Below the pieces are notes generated by a model. It worked only from the letters and a program-made list of their open reading frames with translations. It had not been told where the DNA came from and ran no database searches. A program made the translations under genes and the position numbers. 64,000 nt of DNA from Paratinospora sagittata (taxonomy: Eukaryota; Streptophyta; Magnoliopsida; Ranunculales; Menispermaceae): positions 19,004,001 to 19,068,000 of the forward strand of contig CM069610.1 of assembly GCA_035771175.1 (NCBI GenBank), in the 5' to 3' direction. Positions within the stretch are counted from its first letter, which is position 1, and every line of letters begins with the position of its first letter. Below are positions 1 to 10,830 of the stretch, piece after piece.

Positions 1-129
1 CGAATTTTATCAAATTTTTTGGGTGAATTTTTGCATTTTTATATTACAACTACTTTGCACTTGGGTGGTTCAAAAAAATAAAATTAATTCGTCAAAATTC
101 GGCTAATTAATTCAATTTTTTGAACCATG
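1..129. mobile_element. 3' end of a non-autonomous hAT-like element, cut by the window edge
   Basis: The sequence matches the right-hand end of the elements at 2584-3759 and 6538-7716: repeated GAATTT/TCGAA words, a TTTGCATTTTT stretch and a terminal TTTTTTGAACCATG. The terminus falls at 129, and the following eight bases (AGGATTTG) are the expected target duplication; the partner copy lies outside the window. The copy is more diverged than the other two. Family assignment rests on those two complete copies. Confidence 0.7.
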
Positions 130-203
130 AGGATTTGAACCTTGATTTCCTTGTGAACATTTTGTAGACTAGGGCTCTACCTTTTGAGTTACATTCCAAA
201 TAA
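130..203 (-). repeat. tRNA-like (SINE-type) head with A and B boxes
   Basis: On the minus strand there is an A-box-like TAACTCAAAAGG (180-191) and, 38 bases on, a perfect B box GGTTCAAATCC (131-141). The spacing is that of a tRNA-type internal Pol III promoter. The ends do not pair as an acceptor stem, so this is more likely a SINE head or decayed tRNA than a working tRNA gene. The hAT-like element at 1-129 abuts the B-box side. The body of a SINE, if any, would lie to the left of the window. Confidence 0.4.
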
Positions 204-305
204 TTTATATTAGTTTGTGTGTTACAATGTTATTTTGCTTTTATTTGTTATCTTTATATGTATTTGAAGTATAATATCATAGGTTTATAGAATCTTATGA
301 CTTAC

Positions 306-3300
306 TGTGGTGGCCCCAACCCTAGACCACTATCCCCGCGGGGACAGTGTGCGGAATGCTGAGGTGAGTCCCCCGACGTAGGCATCCTCAACCACCCCAT
401 ATTATCCAGGGGATGATTGGGACCCTACAAGCCTCAAGGTATTGACTCTACATAGAGTCCCATTCTCAACAATAACATGTGGGTACCTGTATAGTTCTAC
501 TATCCACAACTACACATGAATAATCCACACTATACATGCCATAAATAATTAAAGCCTCCATGTACAAAATGGATCATGTCATGCGTTGCATTCCATCATT
601 TAAAGTCCAAGTCCAAAACCATAAACCTAAGTATCAACATGTACATACATCCTCACCATCTAGTTAAGTCATGAGTTAGGTGTTACCATATATACCTATG
701 TTCCCAATATTATGAAAGTACATATATTAAATTACATCAACAACATCATCCATACAAAAGCAACTCTCTACACTCACATCAAGATCTATGCTCTAGCACT
801 GACTAGGTCCTCAACTAATGGCTATCCCTTTGCCTTTGTCTTGTACAGATGGACCTGAAAATGGAAAAATGAGAGTGAGCCAACAGTGCCCAGTGAATAG
901 AACCCAATTATGCCATTCAATACTCACCAATAAAATCCATGTATGCGTGATAGTGTCATGAGATGATGAAGACATATATCACATATAAATAACAGGCAAC
1001 CATCATATAACAATGCATGATAAAAATCCATTTCAACATTCATTCTCATATTCTAGTCCAAACTTCCGCCGTGAGATCTAGTGCCCCGACCACTATGATC
1101 TGAGACTCTACGGGTCCAGGCATCTGTCATGAGATCTAGCACCGTAGTACTATGATCCGATACTTAGAATATTTCTCGGAGTTACTAGCACATGTCCTGC
1201 AGGATCATGGCTTTCTACTTCGTTCTATTCATCCAAAACCCACCCATGTCATGGCCAAGTCTCCCTACTAGTATGCTAGAGCTTGCTATGCCCCTTCGCA
1301 GAGGAGTTCTCTTAGAGAGCATTCCCCAATTACGAATGCATACAAGGACCCGACACTAGATAGGGTAAGACATGCCAAGCCCATGAGGTTTTACGCACTA
1401 TGCAAGATCAATTTAAAACAAAATTCATGCTTCAAACATATAATCATATAATTGGTATGATGACATAAGAGTTTAACATAAAGAAGTTCTACTCACAACC
1501 AAGCCACGCGAGAGAAACTATCCCACACACAAGGAATCCAATCCAATTATAATCTTGTAATGCATATAATCCACATACAATCAAATCCACATTCACATAT
1601 ACAAAACATATAACCTAAGCCTAAGTCCCAAGCCTAGGTCCCAACATAGTCCACTTAGGTCAATTACCCCATTCATCATCCCAATCCATGTAAAATCATC
1701 ACAATTCATTAAAATTCTCAATTTCACATCATAGGTACATGATACACACTCATGCCTAGACAATGGGGTAAAATCCCTACATAGACAAATTAGGCCAAAT
1801 ACACTAAACATCCATCCAAACCATGGGAAATCGTTAATTAGCACCATAATACATCAAGGCATACCCAATTACATAACATAGGTCACATGCACACCATTTG
1901 GGATGCTCTAGGTCCATTTTCTAGGGTTTAGGTCAAGTGCATGGTCTCATATGTAAACTCCAATAAAAATTTGGGCAAATGCCACTAACATGTCTACAAA
2001 CACCCTAGAAGGTCAAAACACACATTCTAGGGTTTCCATTGAAACCCTAACATCAAGCTCACCCAAAAACGGGGTTCAATGCATGGAAACTATTCTTTGG
2101 GCGTGGTTTAGGGTTAAGGGATCTCATTCCCACTATTTCCAACCCAATCCTAACTCAAGACAACAAAATTCTAGGTTGGGTTCACCCAAAACCGCCACCC
2201 ATAGCGAAAGCTACACCTAGAGAAAGCTTTCTTTCACCCTTAATGGAGATTCCATGGAGAAATTTGAGAAGAAACACTTACTTTGGGGTTGATTTGGTGA
2301 AGAACCCACTTGGAAGCGCTAGATTCTCGTCTTTCTTCTTCTCCTTTTTTTTTTCTCTCCCCTCAATCACGTTGGAGAGAGAATGGTGAAAATGGGAGCA
2401 AGTTATAAGCTTTGCTCCCATGCTCCCATGTGCCACTTTATAATCCAACTCTCATCCCTAACATAATCATTTAAATATAATTATTATATTCTATTTGCAC
2501 TTATTACACTTAACTCAAACATAAATTTATCACATAATATACATAGCATAAATACACTTTTGAGCACCCATATGAATCATCACTAAGGTTCGAAACTTCG
2601 ATTTCGCCCGACACTTCGACCTTTAAATATCAGAATTAATTCGGGGAAGTTTGAGAAGTCTTGGAGAATTATTGTAAAAATTCGCCAACTTAGAGAAGTT
2701 TAAAGAATTTCTATATAGATGTCAAAATATGCATAATTACTATTAGAAATGATGAAAACAAACATAAATAAATACTTTTCACATATAAAAGTCTAAATAT
2801 AATCGGTTGAAACATGTGTTTTTACATTAACATTGTTTAACGCACATCCAAGGATCAAAAATTCGATTTCAACTTGACTTCGGTCACTTGAAAATTGGAA
2901 TTAATTTGGAAAAGTTTAATTTAACATGGAGAATTTTTGTAAAAATTTCCTAATTAGAGAAGTTCAGAGAATTTTTGATATATGCTTAAATATATAGATT
3001 TATTGTAGTATAAGCTAAAAAACTAATATAAATAAACACTTTTAATTCATAAAAATACCAATAAGTGACCTAACAAAATCAATCTTATTAAGTGGGTTGA
3101 TGAATTTGAAATTGTGGCTTTTGGTCTAAATTTATTTTCTTTGTTTTGATATTTAGTTTTTTGGTGGCTTGCTTCTCAACCATATACTTTGCTAGTTTGA
3201 ATCCCACCATGCTTAATTTATTAGTTTATTATTTAAATGTATTATTTTTTAATCTTGTTTTATAAGAGTTAACTAAAAGAAGATGGCTTTGGAAACTTTT

Positions 3301-3831
3301 TTAATTTATTTTTAAGTTTTTATCTTATTTCAACTTTATTTATTTATTTTTTTGCTTTTTTCTTCTCTTTTTGAAAAAGCATATCCCATAAACTACATAA
3401 TTTGTTAGCTTATTAAATTATTTTTTAAAATTTATATTGCTATGTTGGTTGATGAAGTTGAAAATAATACATAATTATTGATATTTTTTTTGTTTTTATT
3501 AATGAAATAACATTTTTTTATTTCTTTGTCGAATTTCATCGAACTTTGTTGAATTTTATCGAATTTCTTGTCGAATTTTTGCATTTTTGAATTGAAAAAT
3601 AGAAATTTTATTGAAGTTTATCGAATTTTGTCGAATTGTATCGAACTATTTCGGCGAATTTTTGTATTTTTGATTTTACATCCACTTCGCACTTCGATGG
3701 TAAAAAAAGAGAAATAATTCATAGAAGTTCACCGAATTTCGGAGAATTTTCAAACCATGATCATCACAACATCAACATAAGTAACCACAAGATTTGGGGG
3801 TATCCGGTTTATGAAAAATGAGGTTGTTACA
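306..3831 (-). mobile_element. Long solo-LTR-like element (TG...CA) interrupted by an hAT element
   Basis: The element begins TGTGGTGGCCCC at 306 and ends GTTGTTACA at 3831. It is flanked by CTTAC (301-305) and CTCAC (3832-3836), a 5-bp target duplication with one mismatch. Without the hAT insertion at 2584-3767 it is about 2.3 kb. It has no coding capacity. It belongs to the same family as 53881-55783: both contain GAGCCAAC.GTGCCCAGTGAA and the stretch just before the pyrimidine-rich TTTCTC block (2210-2360 here, 55140-55280 there). Orientation is minus by the TGTAACA-type end. I infer a solo LTR; the parent lineage may be Tekay/Del-like chromoviruses, but that is a guess. Confidence 0.65.
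2584..3759. mobile_element. Non-autonomous hAT-like element, copy A
   Basis: The 1176-bp element has termini TAAGGTTCGAAAC and TTTTCAAACCATG. It is flanked by a perfect 8-bp target duplication ATCATCAC (2576-2583 and 3760-3767), the size typical of hAT elements. It carries no transposase; inside are AT-rich sequence and repeated TCGAA/GAATTT words near both ends. It sits inside the solo LTR 306-3831 and is nearly identical to copy B at 6538-7716, which suggests recent movement. Mobilisation in trans by an hAT transposase is inferred. Confidence 0.85.
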
Positions 3832-3874
3832 CTCACGATCTGATCCTTAAGAACCCCTCAAAAGATCCTAGTTA

Positions 3875-3897
3875 GGATCTCGATCTTGACTACCTTG
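3875..3897. repeat. Probable hAT terminus, direct copy of 6217-6239
   Basis: This 23-bp stretch contains GATCTTGACTACC and ends CTTG. It recurs in the same orientation at 6217-6239, ending CATG. Read on the minus strand both start CAAGGTAGTC or CATGGTAGTC, resembling the CAAGG/CATGG ends of the non-autonomous hAT copies in this window. It may be the end of a second element abutting the decayed transposase gene. No target duplication could be assigned. Confidence 0.35.
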
Positions 3898-3899
3898 AT

Positions 3900-4899
3900 T
3901 GTGACATGATTTTTTTGTGAGTTTCTTTTTGTAAGTCTTCCAAAGTCTAGTTTATATAGTGGGCAACACAAGGTGTCCAAAATAGACTTTTTCTCCTCTC
4001 CATGAACATTTCCCCAACCAACTTATAATTTGAGGCATTGTTAGTCACAACCTGGACAACATTTTCTTCTCCAGCTTTCTATAGTCTATCTAACATTTCA
4101 AACACTTTCTCAGGTGTTTTTAAAATCTCTGTTGTGTCTATAGATGATATGAACATTGTCCCTTTTGGACTATTGACCAAAAAAAAAAAAATATTGATCT
4201 CCTTTTTTTATTTGTCCAACCATCAGACACAATGGTGCAACAATTCGTCCACTTTGCTTCGTACTCCTTAAACATATCAAAAGTTCTCTTCACATTCTTT
4301 TTGGGATATTTTACCTCGATATTATTATCAAATGGAGGTTTCAACCGAATTCCGTACCTTCCCACCATTTCAAGTGTTTGAATAAACTTTGGATTCCTTA
4401 CAACATTAAAAGAAATAGCACTAGTGTAAAATAGTTTTGTTATTTGTTGACAAACTTTTTCACACTCTTCTTTCTTGAGAACATATGATTTAAGGTAATC
4501 TAACTCTTGTTTTGTGAAGAATGCAACCACTCGCTTCTCCTTCATTCCTGATCCAATTTCATGTGATTTACAGTCACCCCTTGCAGTCTGAAGCTTAGCC
4601 TTTTTTGCTAGAGACTCTTCTGATTGAGTATACAATAAATTTTTAAATTTCCATCTAACTTCTTTGGCCCCTTACTTCATGGTTCCACATTATGACTTGT
4701 TCCAGTCAAATGATGCTTCAATCTATAAATACCATTAGATCGAACAATTGTACAATATTTTACATTTCACCTTTCTTGTATTATTGTTTACCTCTATTCC
4801 ATGTTCCCACCCAAGATTAGTCCTACTCCTAGTAGAATTCTTTCTCCTACGAGTTCCAATTCTCCTACCACTAACACCACCAACAACACCAGTAGACAT
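3900..4899 (-). pseudogene. Decayed hAT transposase (BED finger plus DUF659), C-terminus missing
   Basis: Read on the minus strand from an ATG at 4897-4899, an N-terminal part has the LGWEHGIEVNNNTRKVKCK region and, after a break, GIYRLKHHLTGTSHNVEP, which is the histidine half of a BED zinc finger. An uninterrupted stretch (4138-4635) follows, with CTIVSDGWTNKKRRSI, typical of the DUF659 domain of plant hAT transposases. A frameshift lies in the A run near 4180-4190, and there is an in-frame stop near 4083. The reading then continues as VVTNNASNYK up to about 3940. The C-terminal hATC dimerisation region is absent. The gene cannot make a working transposase. The surrounding 3898-6239 is probably the remnant of its parent element. 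Confidence 0.75.
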
Positions 4900-5045
4900 C
4901 CTATTCTTTCAACTTCTAAGAATCCAAATAATTGTAGCTAATATAAAAGATCATAATAGAAGGCAAAAAATATGATAGAAACAAAAGAAAATAGAAGAAA
5001 AAAAAAAGGAGAGGCATTGCAGCTAGTCATAATCGTTGTGATGCC

Positions 5046-5745
5046 TTTGGAATCCTCGGGGGAGTTCTCATCTAAATCTTTCCTTCATCACCTATGTTCT
5101 TCCCCCGACTCTAGCCCATTTCTAGCCCAATTCCCACATGATTTCATTTGGAAAACTCATGTTACTTCAAAAGCCAAATTTTGGGATGGACTATTGCTCA
5201 TGACAGGTTAAATTGTACGGATATACTCCAAAGGCGTTTCAAGAATTGGGCTCTTTCTCCGAATTGGTGCTGCTTGTGTAGGGCTAATGGGGAATCAAGT
5301 CAACATATCTTTGTTGACTGTGAGTTCACTAAAGGTGTGTGGGAGAGATGGAAAGCCTTTCTTCAGTGGGAGAGACTTCCCAATGATTCTAGTTTATGAG
5401 CCTATCCTGAAGAATCTGCTTTGCCGAGAAGATTTAGAGATTACTGGCGTGCTGCTGTCTTTGCAGTAATTTGGTCTGTATGGGAAGAACGAAATTCTCT
5501 TATTTTTTAAGAACAAGAGAAGGAAATGGGGACTGTTTGGGAAAACTCCTTTTTCTTGGCTTCTCTTTGGGTTAGTGCTAGTAAGTTAGCTAGGGGCTTT
5601 TCCTTGGGGGAGTGGTTGAGGGGATGGAACCCAATTTTGGATAGTTTTGATTTATAGAATGGGACTTTGGTCTGCATGTATATATGATGTATGGCACTCA
5701 TAGTTAATACAATACAAATTTCGTTTCTTGTCAAAAAAAATAAAA
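5046..5745 (+). mobile_element. 5'-truncated LINE (L1-type) 3' end
   Basis: The insertion is flanked by ATAATCGTTGTGATGCC (5029-5045) and the same 17-mer with one change (5746-5762), a LINE-type target duplication. It ends in an A-rich tail (5733-5745). Coding remnants are the reverse-transcriptase zinc-binding (zf-RVT) region: residues like RRFKNWALSPNWCCLC, HIFVDCEFTKGVWERW, then a WSVWEERNSLIF block, with stops and frame changes. It corresponds to the C-terminal end of ORF2, seen more fully in the LINE at 10685-16754. It inserted into the decayed hAT region and is non-functional. Confidence 0.8.
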
Positions 5746-5762
5746 ATAATCGTTGCGATGCC

Positions 5763-6239
5763 CCCTTGCACAACAGAAGAAGAGAGATGAAAAATACAAA
5801 GAAAAGAAGAAGAAAGGAGAAAAAATAGGGTGTCGTAGCTGCAGCTGAACTCTCACAGTTGAAGTAGCTCGTCAAAGTTGCTACGAAGCCAACGCCCCTA
5901 AAGATGACACGCACATTATTGGATTTGCTCTTCGGCATCGATGGTTGTCATCGTTCTGCCTCCCTCTCTAGCTTGCAATCACCAACCCTTAGCCCTAGCC
6001 ATGCATATTTTGTTTATGGTTTGAAACATTGAAGTGGAATAACAAAAAAAAAAAAAAAAAAGCAAAAAAGAAGATGAAAAAAAAAGTTGTCCCTGAATCG
6101 CGATCCTACGATCTAGATTGCGACTTAGGCTTAACACACCCAAGGAACCGATCGTGTATAGATCTGGATTGTTTACAAGTTTGGGATCATAGGATTAGAT
6201 CATACTCCTACAATTCGGATCGTGATCTTGACTACCATG
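5763..6239. other. Non-coding remainder of the decayed hAT element
   Basis: No gene is visible. The stretch lies upstream of the decayed hAT transposase gene on its own (minus) strand and ends at the CATGGTAGTC-type terminus (6239 on the minus strand). It may be the 5' untranslated part of that element. It holds an A-rich run at 6043-6061. Confidence 0.3.
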
Positions 6240-6537
6240 CTTAGTTCATCTAGTCTCAATGAACCATGATCTCTTGGTTGGAAAACAAATGTAGGAATAC
6301 TTGGCTGGTCAAGTTAGACTTAAGTGAGCTGATGCATCTTTGATCTTACATCATGTAGAAAACTGAAATTGCTTTGTTATGCGAGGTTGGCTATTCTATG
6401 CAACCAAAAATAAGTAGCACCTTTTTGCCCTTATTGATAACAAAGGCAATATGTGAAGCGATGAAAATAAAATAATCAAAAGTTCGACTAATTGCAAGGA
6501 TAGATGAACTGCACTAGAATATGTCACAGATTACAGG
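6240..6537. other. Unassigned non-coding sequence
   Basis: No open reading frame, repeat end or RNA gene is recognisable here. The last eight bases (ATTACAGG, 6530-6537) are the left target duplication of the hAT-like element that follows. Confidence 0.5.
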
Positions 6538-7716
6538 CAAGGTTCGAAACTTTGATTTCGCTCGACACTTCGACCTTTAAAAATCAGAATTAATTCGGGA
6601 AAGTTTGAGAAGTCTTGGAGAATTATTGTAAAAATTCGCCAACTTAGAGAAGTTTAAAGAATTTCTATATAGATGTTAAAATATGCATAATTACTATTAG
6701 AAATGATGAAAACAAACATAAATAGATACTTTTCACATATAAAAGTATAAATATAATCGGTTGAAACATGTGTTTTTACATTAACATTGTTTAACGCACA
6801 TCCAAGGATCGAAAATTCGATTTCAACTTGACTTCAGTCACTTGAAAATTGGAATTAATTTGGAGAAGTTTAATTTAACATGGAAAATTTTTGTAAAAAT
6901 TTCCTAATTAGAGAAGTTCAGAGAATTTTTTTATATATGCTTAAATATATAGATTTATTGTAGTATAAGCTAAAAAACTAATATAAATAAACACTTTTAA
7001 TTCATAAAAATACCAATACGTGACCTAACAAAATCAATCTTATTAAGTGGGTTGATGAATTTGAAATGGTGGCTTTTGGTCTAAATTTATTTTCTTTGTT
7101 TTGATATTTAGTTTTTTGGTGGCTTGCTTCTCAACCATATACTTTACTAGTTTGAATCCCACCATGCTTAATTTATTAGTTTATTATTTAAATGTATTGT
7201 GCTTTTAATCTTGTTTTATAAGAGTTAACTAAAAGAAGATGGCTTTGGAAACTTTTTTAATTTATTTTTAAGTTTTTATCTTATTTCAACTTTATTTATT
7301 TATTTTTTTGCTTCTTTTCTTCTCTTTTTGGTAAAGCATATCCCATAAACCACATAATTTGTTAGCTTATTAAATTATTTTTTAAAATTTATATTGCTAT
7401 GTTGGTTGATGAAGTTGAAAATAATACATAATTATTGATATTTTTTTTGTTTTTATTAATGAAATAACATTTTTTTATTTCTTTGTCGAATTTCATCGAA
7501 CTTTGTTGAATTTTATAGAATTTTATTGAATTTCTTGTCGAATTTTTGCATTTTTTAATTGAAAAATAGAAATTTTATTGAAGTTTATCGAATTTTATCG
7601 AACTATTTCGGCGAATTTATGTATTTTTGATTTTACATCCACTTCGCACTTCGATGGTAAAAAAAGAGAAATAATTCGTAAAAGTTCGCCGAATTTCGGA
7701 GAATTTTCGAACCATG
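6538..7716. mobile_element. Non-autonomous hAT-like element, copy B
   Basis: The 1179-bp element has termini CAAGGTTCGAAAC and TTTTCGAACCATG. A perfect 8-bp target duplication ATTACAGG lies at 6530-6537 and 7717-7724. The sequence is almost the same as copy A (2584-3759) along its whole length and in the same orientation. The terminal repeats (CAAGGTTCGAAA against CATGGTTCGAAA) are better preserved than in copy A. It contains no coding region. Confidence 0.88.
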
Positions 7717-7787
7717 ATTACAGGAGGGTTGTCTATTGTTATATATTGTTTGCTATTCGGACTATGGGAAGAGATTCCTAACTACTT

Positions 7788-8188
7788 TTAGGTCTATTTG
7801 ATAGTTGAGAAAAACTTTCTTAAGAAAATGTAGTTTTCTTGTGAAATGATTTTTCGAGAATTGTTTTTGAGAATTTCGTCACTGTTTGATTGTACACGAG
7901 AAAATATATGTATATATATATATATATATATATCTTTTACATTTATATGATGCCAAAAGAATGAAAAATAAGTAGTTTCATTGAATATAAACATGAGTAT
8001 AAGCATAATCATTAATACAAAAAAATTTCTCATGAGAAAATGAAAATTTCTCACATCTGTAGGTGAGAAAATAAGGTGGTTGAGAAATTTTTTCTCGAGA
8101 AAATGTTGGCAATCAAACACAACTTTTCCAATTTTCTTTAGATTTTCTCGAGGAAATAATGATTTTCTCACCTATCAAACAAACCCTC
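7788..8188. mobile_element. MITE-like inverted-repeat element with AT microsatellite
   Basis: The left end AGGTCTATTTGATAGTTGAG is mirrored on the right by CTCACCTATCAAACAAACCC. The ends are rich in TTTTCTC/GAGAAAA words that pair with each other. An (AT)n tract occupies about 7910-7933. No certain target duplication was found and there is no coding sequence, so the superfamily is left open. Confidence 0.5.
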
Positions 8189-8199
8189 AGTTCCAAGCC

Positions 8200-9760
8200 A
8201 TGTTTTTTGAGAGTTCAATTGCTTGTGCAAAAAATTACAGAGAACGATTTTTCAAGCTTTTTGTTTTTAATAAATTGCGAGTGTGATAAGTTTGGATCTA
8301 TCTTTTGGGTCTTTACACATCCCACACTAAGAATTATATTCAATCTTTACTGTTAGTGATGGTGGGACTTAACCATGCTTCAACCTTCCAATTTAATGAT
8401 AAAGATATATGCTCTTGTTCCTCAATGACCCACAAGGAGGATATGGGTAAACCAGGTCTAGTTACTAATGAAAACCATAATTGTGATCATCATGGTGACA
8501 TAAGGCATTCCAAAAAGACTTGTTGATAATAAAATGGATGTCTTTAGAGTGGTTATTGGTTTCAAATGAGTAATGACCCATATTGATAGCCGTTTATCCT
8601 TTGCACATATCATAATACATCAGGATGCATTGACATTTGTTCTTGGCGCATCTTCATTGTTCCCCTTGAGCCAATTCATTAGGCTTAGTAAGGATGAGAT
8701 AGAGACTCTTCGTAGGCAAAATGGAAAATGACTCAAGGTGATCCACAATATACTACCTCTATCTCCTTTTCCATCAAGGAGGTATTTAGTGGTGAAACTT
8801 TGGTGTTACTTCTTCTACCTCAAGACTCAACTCAACTAAGCCTTTTCCCAAGTTTCTTCTATCTCAAGACATTATTGGGTAATTGGTCCAAGAGCTTCTT
8901 ACCATGTTACTAGTATGGCTGAATTATTTTCTTATTATGATGTCTCTTGTGGAAGTGATAAATAATTGTTGATGGTCTGTTGTCTCCCCTATTACTAGTA
9001 AAGGGTGTATTTCTTCTATTACACTTCCACTCATTTCTACTTAATATTCTATCCAACAGTCACTTTACAAAATTTCTAAATTGTTGTGCCACCACCATTT
9101 TTTTTTTTACTTGACAATGTTGACATCATTCAAGACTTGGAAAGGGTGACCCTTGGACAAAGGTAGAGGTTCTTGTATTGTAACCAGGAGATCATGGTTT
9201 CAAATCTAGAAGTCTAGGAATAGCCTCTTTTCGTAGCACGGGGCTAAGGTTGCATAAATCAACCCATTCTCAAGTCTTGCAACGGCGGGAACCTTGCACA
9301 TTGAATATACATTTTTTGTTCAAGACTTAGAAACAGGGAAGATGATTTAGCATGAGGACATGAGGATAGGGATTTGGACTTGCTAGAGATTCCTCCGAGT
9401 GTTTCTTCATTTATACATCAATGAGAAGAGATTGAGAGTTGCACAACAACCTCATCTTTAAAAATTCAGTCTCAAGTGGCATTTCTATCTTGGCCTAATT
9501 TATTTTGTTTTTCTGTAGAAAATATTACCATATTTGTTTAGTCTTCATTTGTATGTGGTATTTTCTCCGAAACATGTAAACTTCCTATGAGTATGCATTA
9601 TGTTGGTAATAGTAAAGAGGTCTTCTTCATGTACTAATATTCATTCAGGTGTGTGGGGACCAGGCCTGTTACTTCTTTGCCTGGGCCAAGGTATTTTGCT
9701 ACTTAGTAAATGAATTTCCGAAATCTCTATGGTTTGGAAAAGGCATTATTGACTTTGAGT
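8200..9760 (+). pseudogene. Decayed Ty1/copia gag-pol fragment
   Basis: Many frameshifts and stops, but the order of motifs is that of a plant copia polyprotein. There is a gag-like stretch, a CDHHGDIRHSKKTC zinc-knuckle-like motif (about 8480-8522), LSQFIRLSKDEIETLRR (about 8670-8720), a stretch aligning with the protease/pre-integrase linker (about 8960-9080), IQDLETGK split by the SINE at 9144-9318, a FVCGIFSETCKLP remnant of the C-x-x-C region, and IHSGVWGPG at the start of the integrase core (about 9640-9665). It is a truncated, non-functional relic in the region upstream of the KxDL exon. Confidence 0.6.
9144..9318 (+). mobile_element. Au-type SINE inserted in the copia relic
   Basis: The 175-bp insertion begins GGGTGACCCTTGG. 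It contains a B-box-like GGTTTCAAATC, then the AGCCTCTTTTCG, GGGCTAAGGTTGC and GGCGGGAACCTTGCAC blocks characteristic of the plant Au SINE, and ends in a T run. It is flanked by TTCAAGACTTGGAAA (9129-9143) and TTCAAGACTTAGAAA (9319-9333), a 15-bp target duplication with one mismatch. The copia reading frame resumes on the other side. Confidence 0.85.
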
Positions 9761-10230
9761 TGAGTTGATGAATTTTCAAAGACAATATATGGTTTACATA
9801 TTGAGAGACAAAAACCAGATTTTTTTTGTATTCAAACCTTACCGGATTGAAACAAAATAGGGCACTAAACTTAGAATTTCCTTGCTATGATGATGTAGAA
9901 TAGTTGTCTCAAGTTTCATTCTTTTTCTCTCATGGTATTCTTCATTAGATTCACATCCCATATACGCTTGAATAAAATGGTGTGGCAGGAAAAAAAGAAG
10001 TATCTTGTAAACTATTGGAGTTTATTTTCTGTTGAACTTTTGATTAAAAGGTCAGACTTGAATATAATAACACAGTACCTCTGTTGATGTTTTGGTGTAT
10101 TTGTCTCTAAAGGTGCTCCATCCAGCATGAATCTCCACATCATTGTGGTATAGCTGCTTATTATTATTTCGGTGCTAATACCCATTTCCATTGTTGAATT
10201 TTAATTCTTCATTTCTATTGTTGATTGCAG

Positions 10231-10383
10231 ATTGGGAAGATTGCAAGATAGCAATGCAGTATTGTCACATTTTAATGAGTATTCAGAGCAGTGCTTTGCT
10301 GAAGTTTCTGCTGATTTCTCGAAGAATACACGCCTTTTAAAGTCCATGAAGTCAGATCTTGATTACACATTCCAAAAGCTGAG
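10231..10383 (+). CDS. KXD1: KxDL motif-containing protein, internal exon
   Basis: The exon is bounded by a TTGATTGCAG acceptor and a GTATAT donor. It is read from the second base (codon 10232-10234) and encodes LGRLQDSNAVLSHF...SDLDYTFQKLR. The signature K-S-D-L in MKSDLDYTF is the KxDL motif of the family. KXD1 proteins are small coiled-coil subunits of BLOC-1/BORC-like complexes that act on lysosome or vacuole-related membranes; in plants the role is little known. The exon ends two bases into an Arg codon, completed by the first base of the exon at 18715. The upstream exon(s) for the N-terminal 40-50 residues were not found in 1-10230 and may lie outside the window. The preceding 10 kb is mostly transposon sequence. 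Confidence 0.85.
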
Positions 10384-10455
10384 GTATATCCTTACACTCC
10401 CTCTGGGTTGTAGTTTGATCATCCCTAAAGTTAATTCTTTATATATATGTGTGCA

Positions 10456-10460
<5 letters not shown>

Positions 10461-10497
<37 letters not shown>
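10461..10497. repeat. (TG)n microsatellite
   Basis: An uninterrupted TG dinucleotide run lies just inside the intron that follows the KxDL exon. It is probably length-polymorphic. Confidence 0.9.
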
Positions 10498-10499
<2 letters not shown>

Positions 10500-10830
10500 T
10501 GTGTATTGATTGCAATTCTTCATATTTTTTTTGGTGCATTGTTTATATAGAAGTTGGTTCAGAGGAGCAATTATCTGTTTTTTAAATTCTAATTGCACTC
10601 AAAATTTCAAATTTTAATTCTTCACATGATTGGTTATATCGATTTGATACACTGTTGGTCCATAGCCTGATTACTGATATTGTTTTTTTTTTTTGAGAAG
10701 AGACAAAATTATATGTATTGATAAAGATGGGTTGTACATCAATGAGAGCATAAGAAATGCTCAGCAACATAACTAAAACAAAATATCAGTAAGCCACATG
10801 ACAGAAACACCAAAACCGGGAATCAAACGT

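Noticed and set aside
5507..5938. Minus-strand open frame of 143 residues with a hydrophobic run
   Set aside because: It runs antisense through the 3' end of the truncated LINE and its target duplication, so it is a chance frame.
7794..8171. Minus-strand frame of 125 residues
   Set aside because: It lies wholly within the MITE-like inverted repeat and reads through an (AT)n tract as a run of Tyr-Ile; no protein character.
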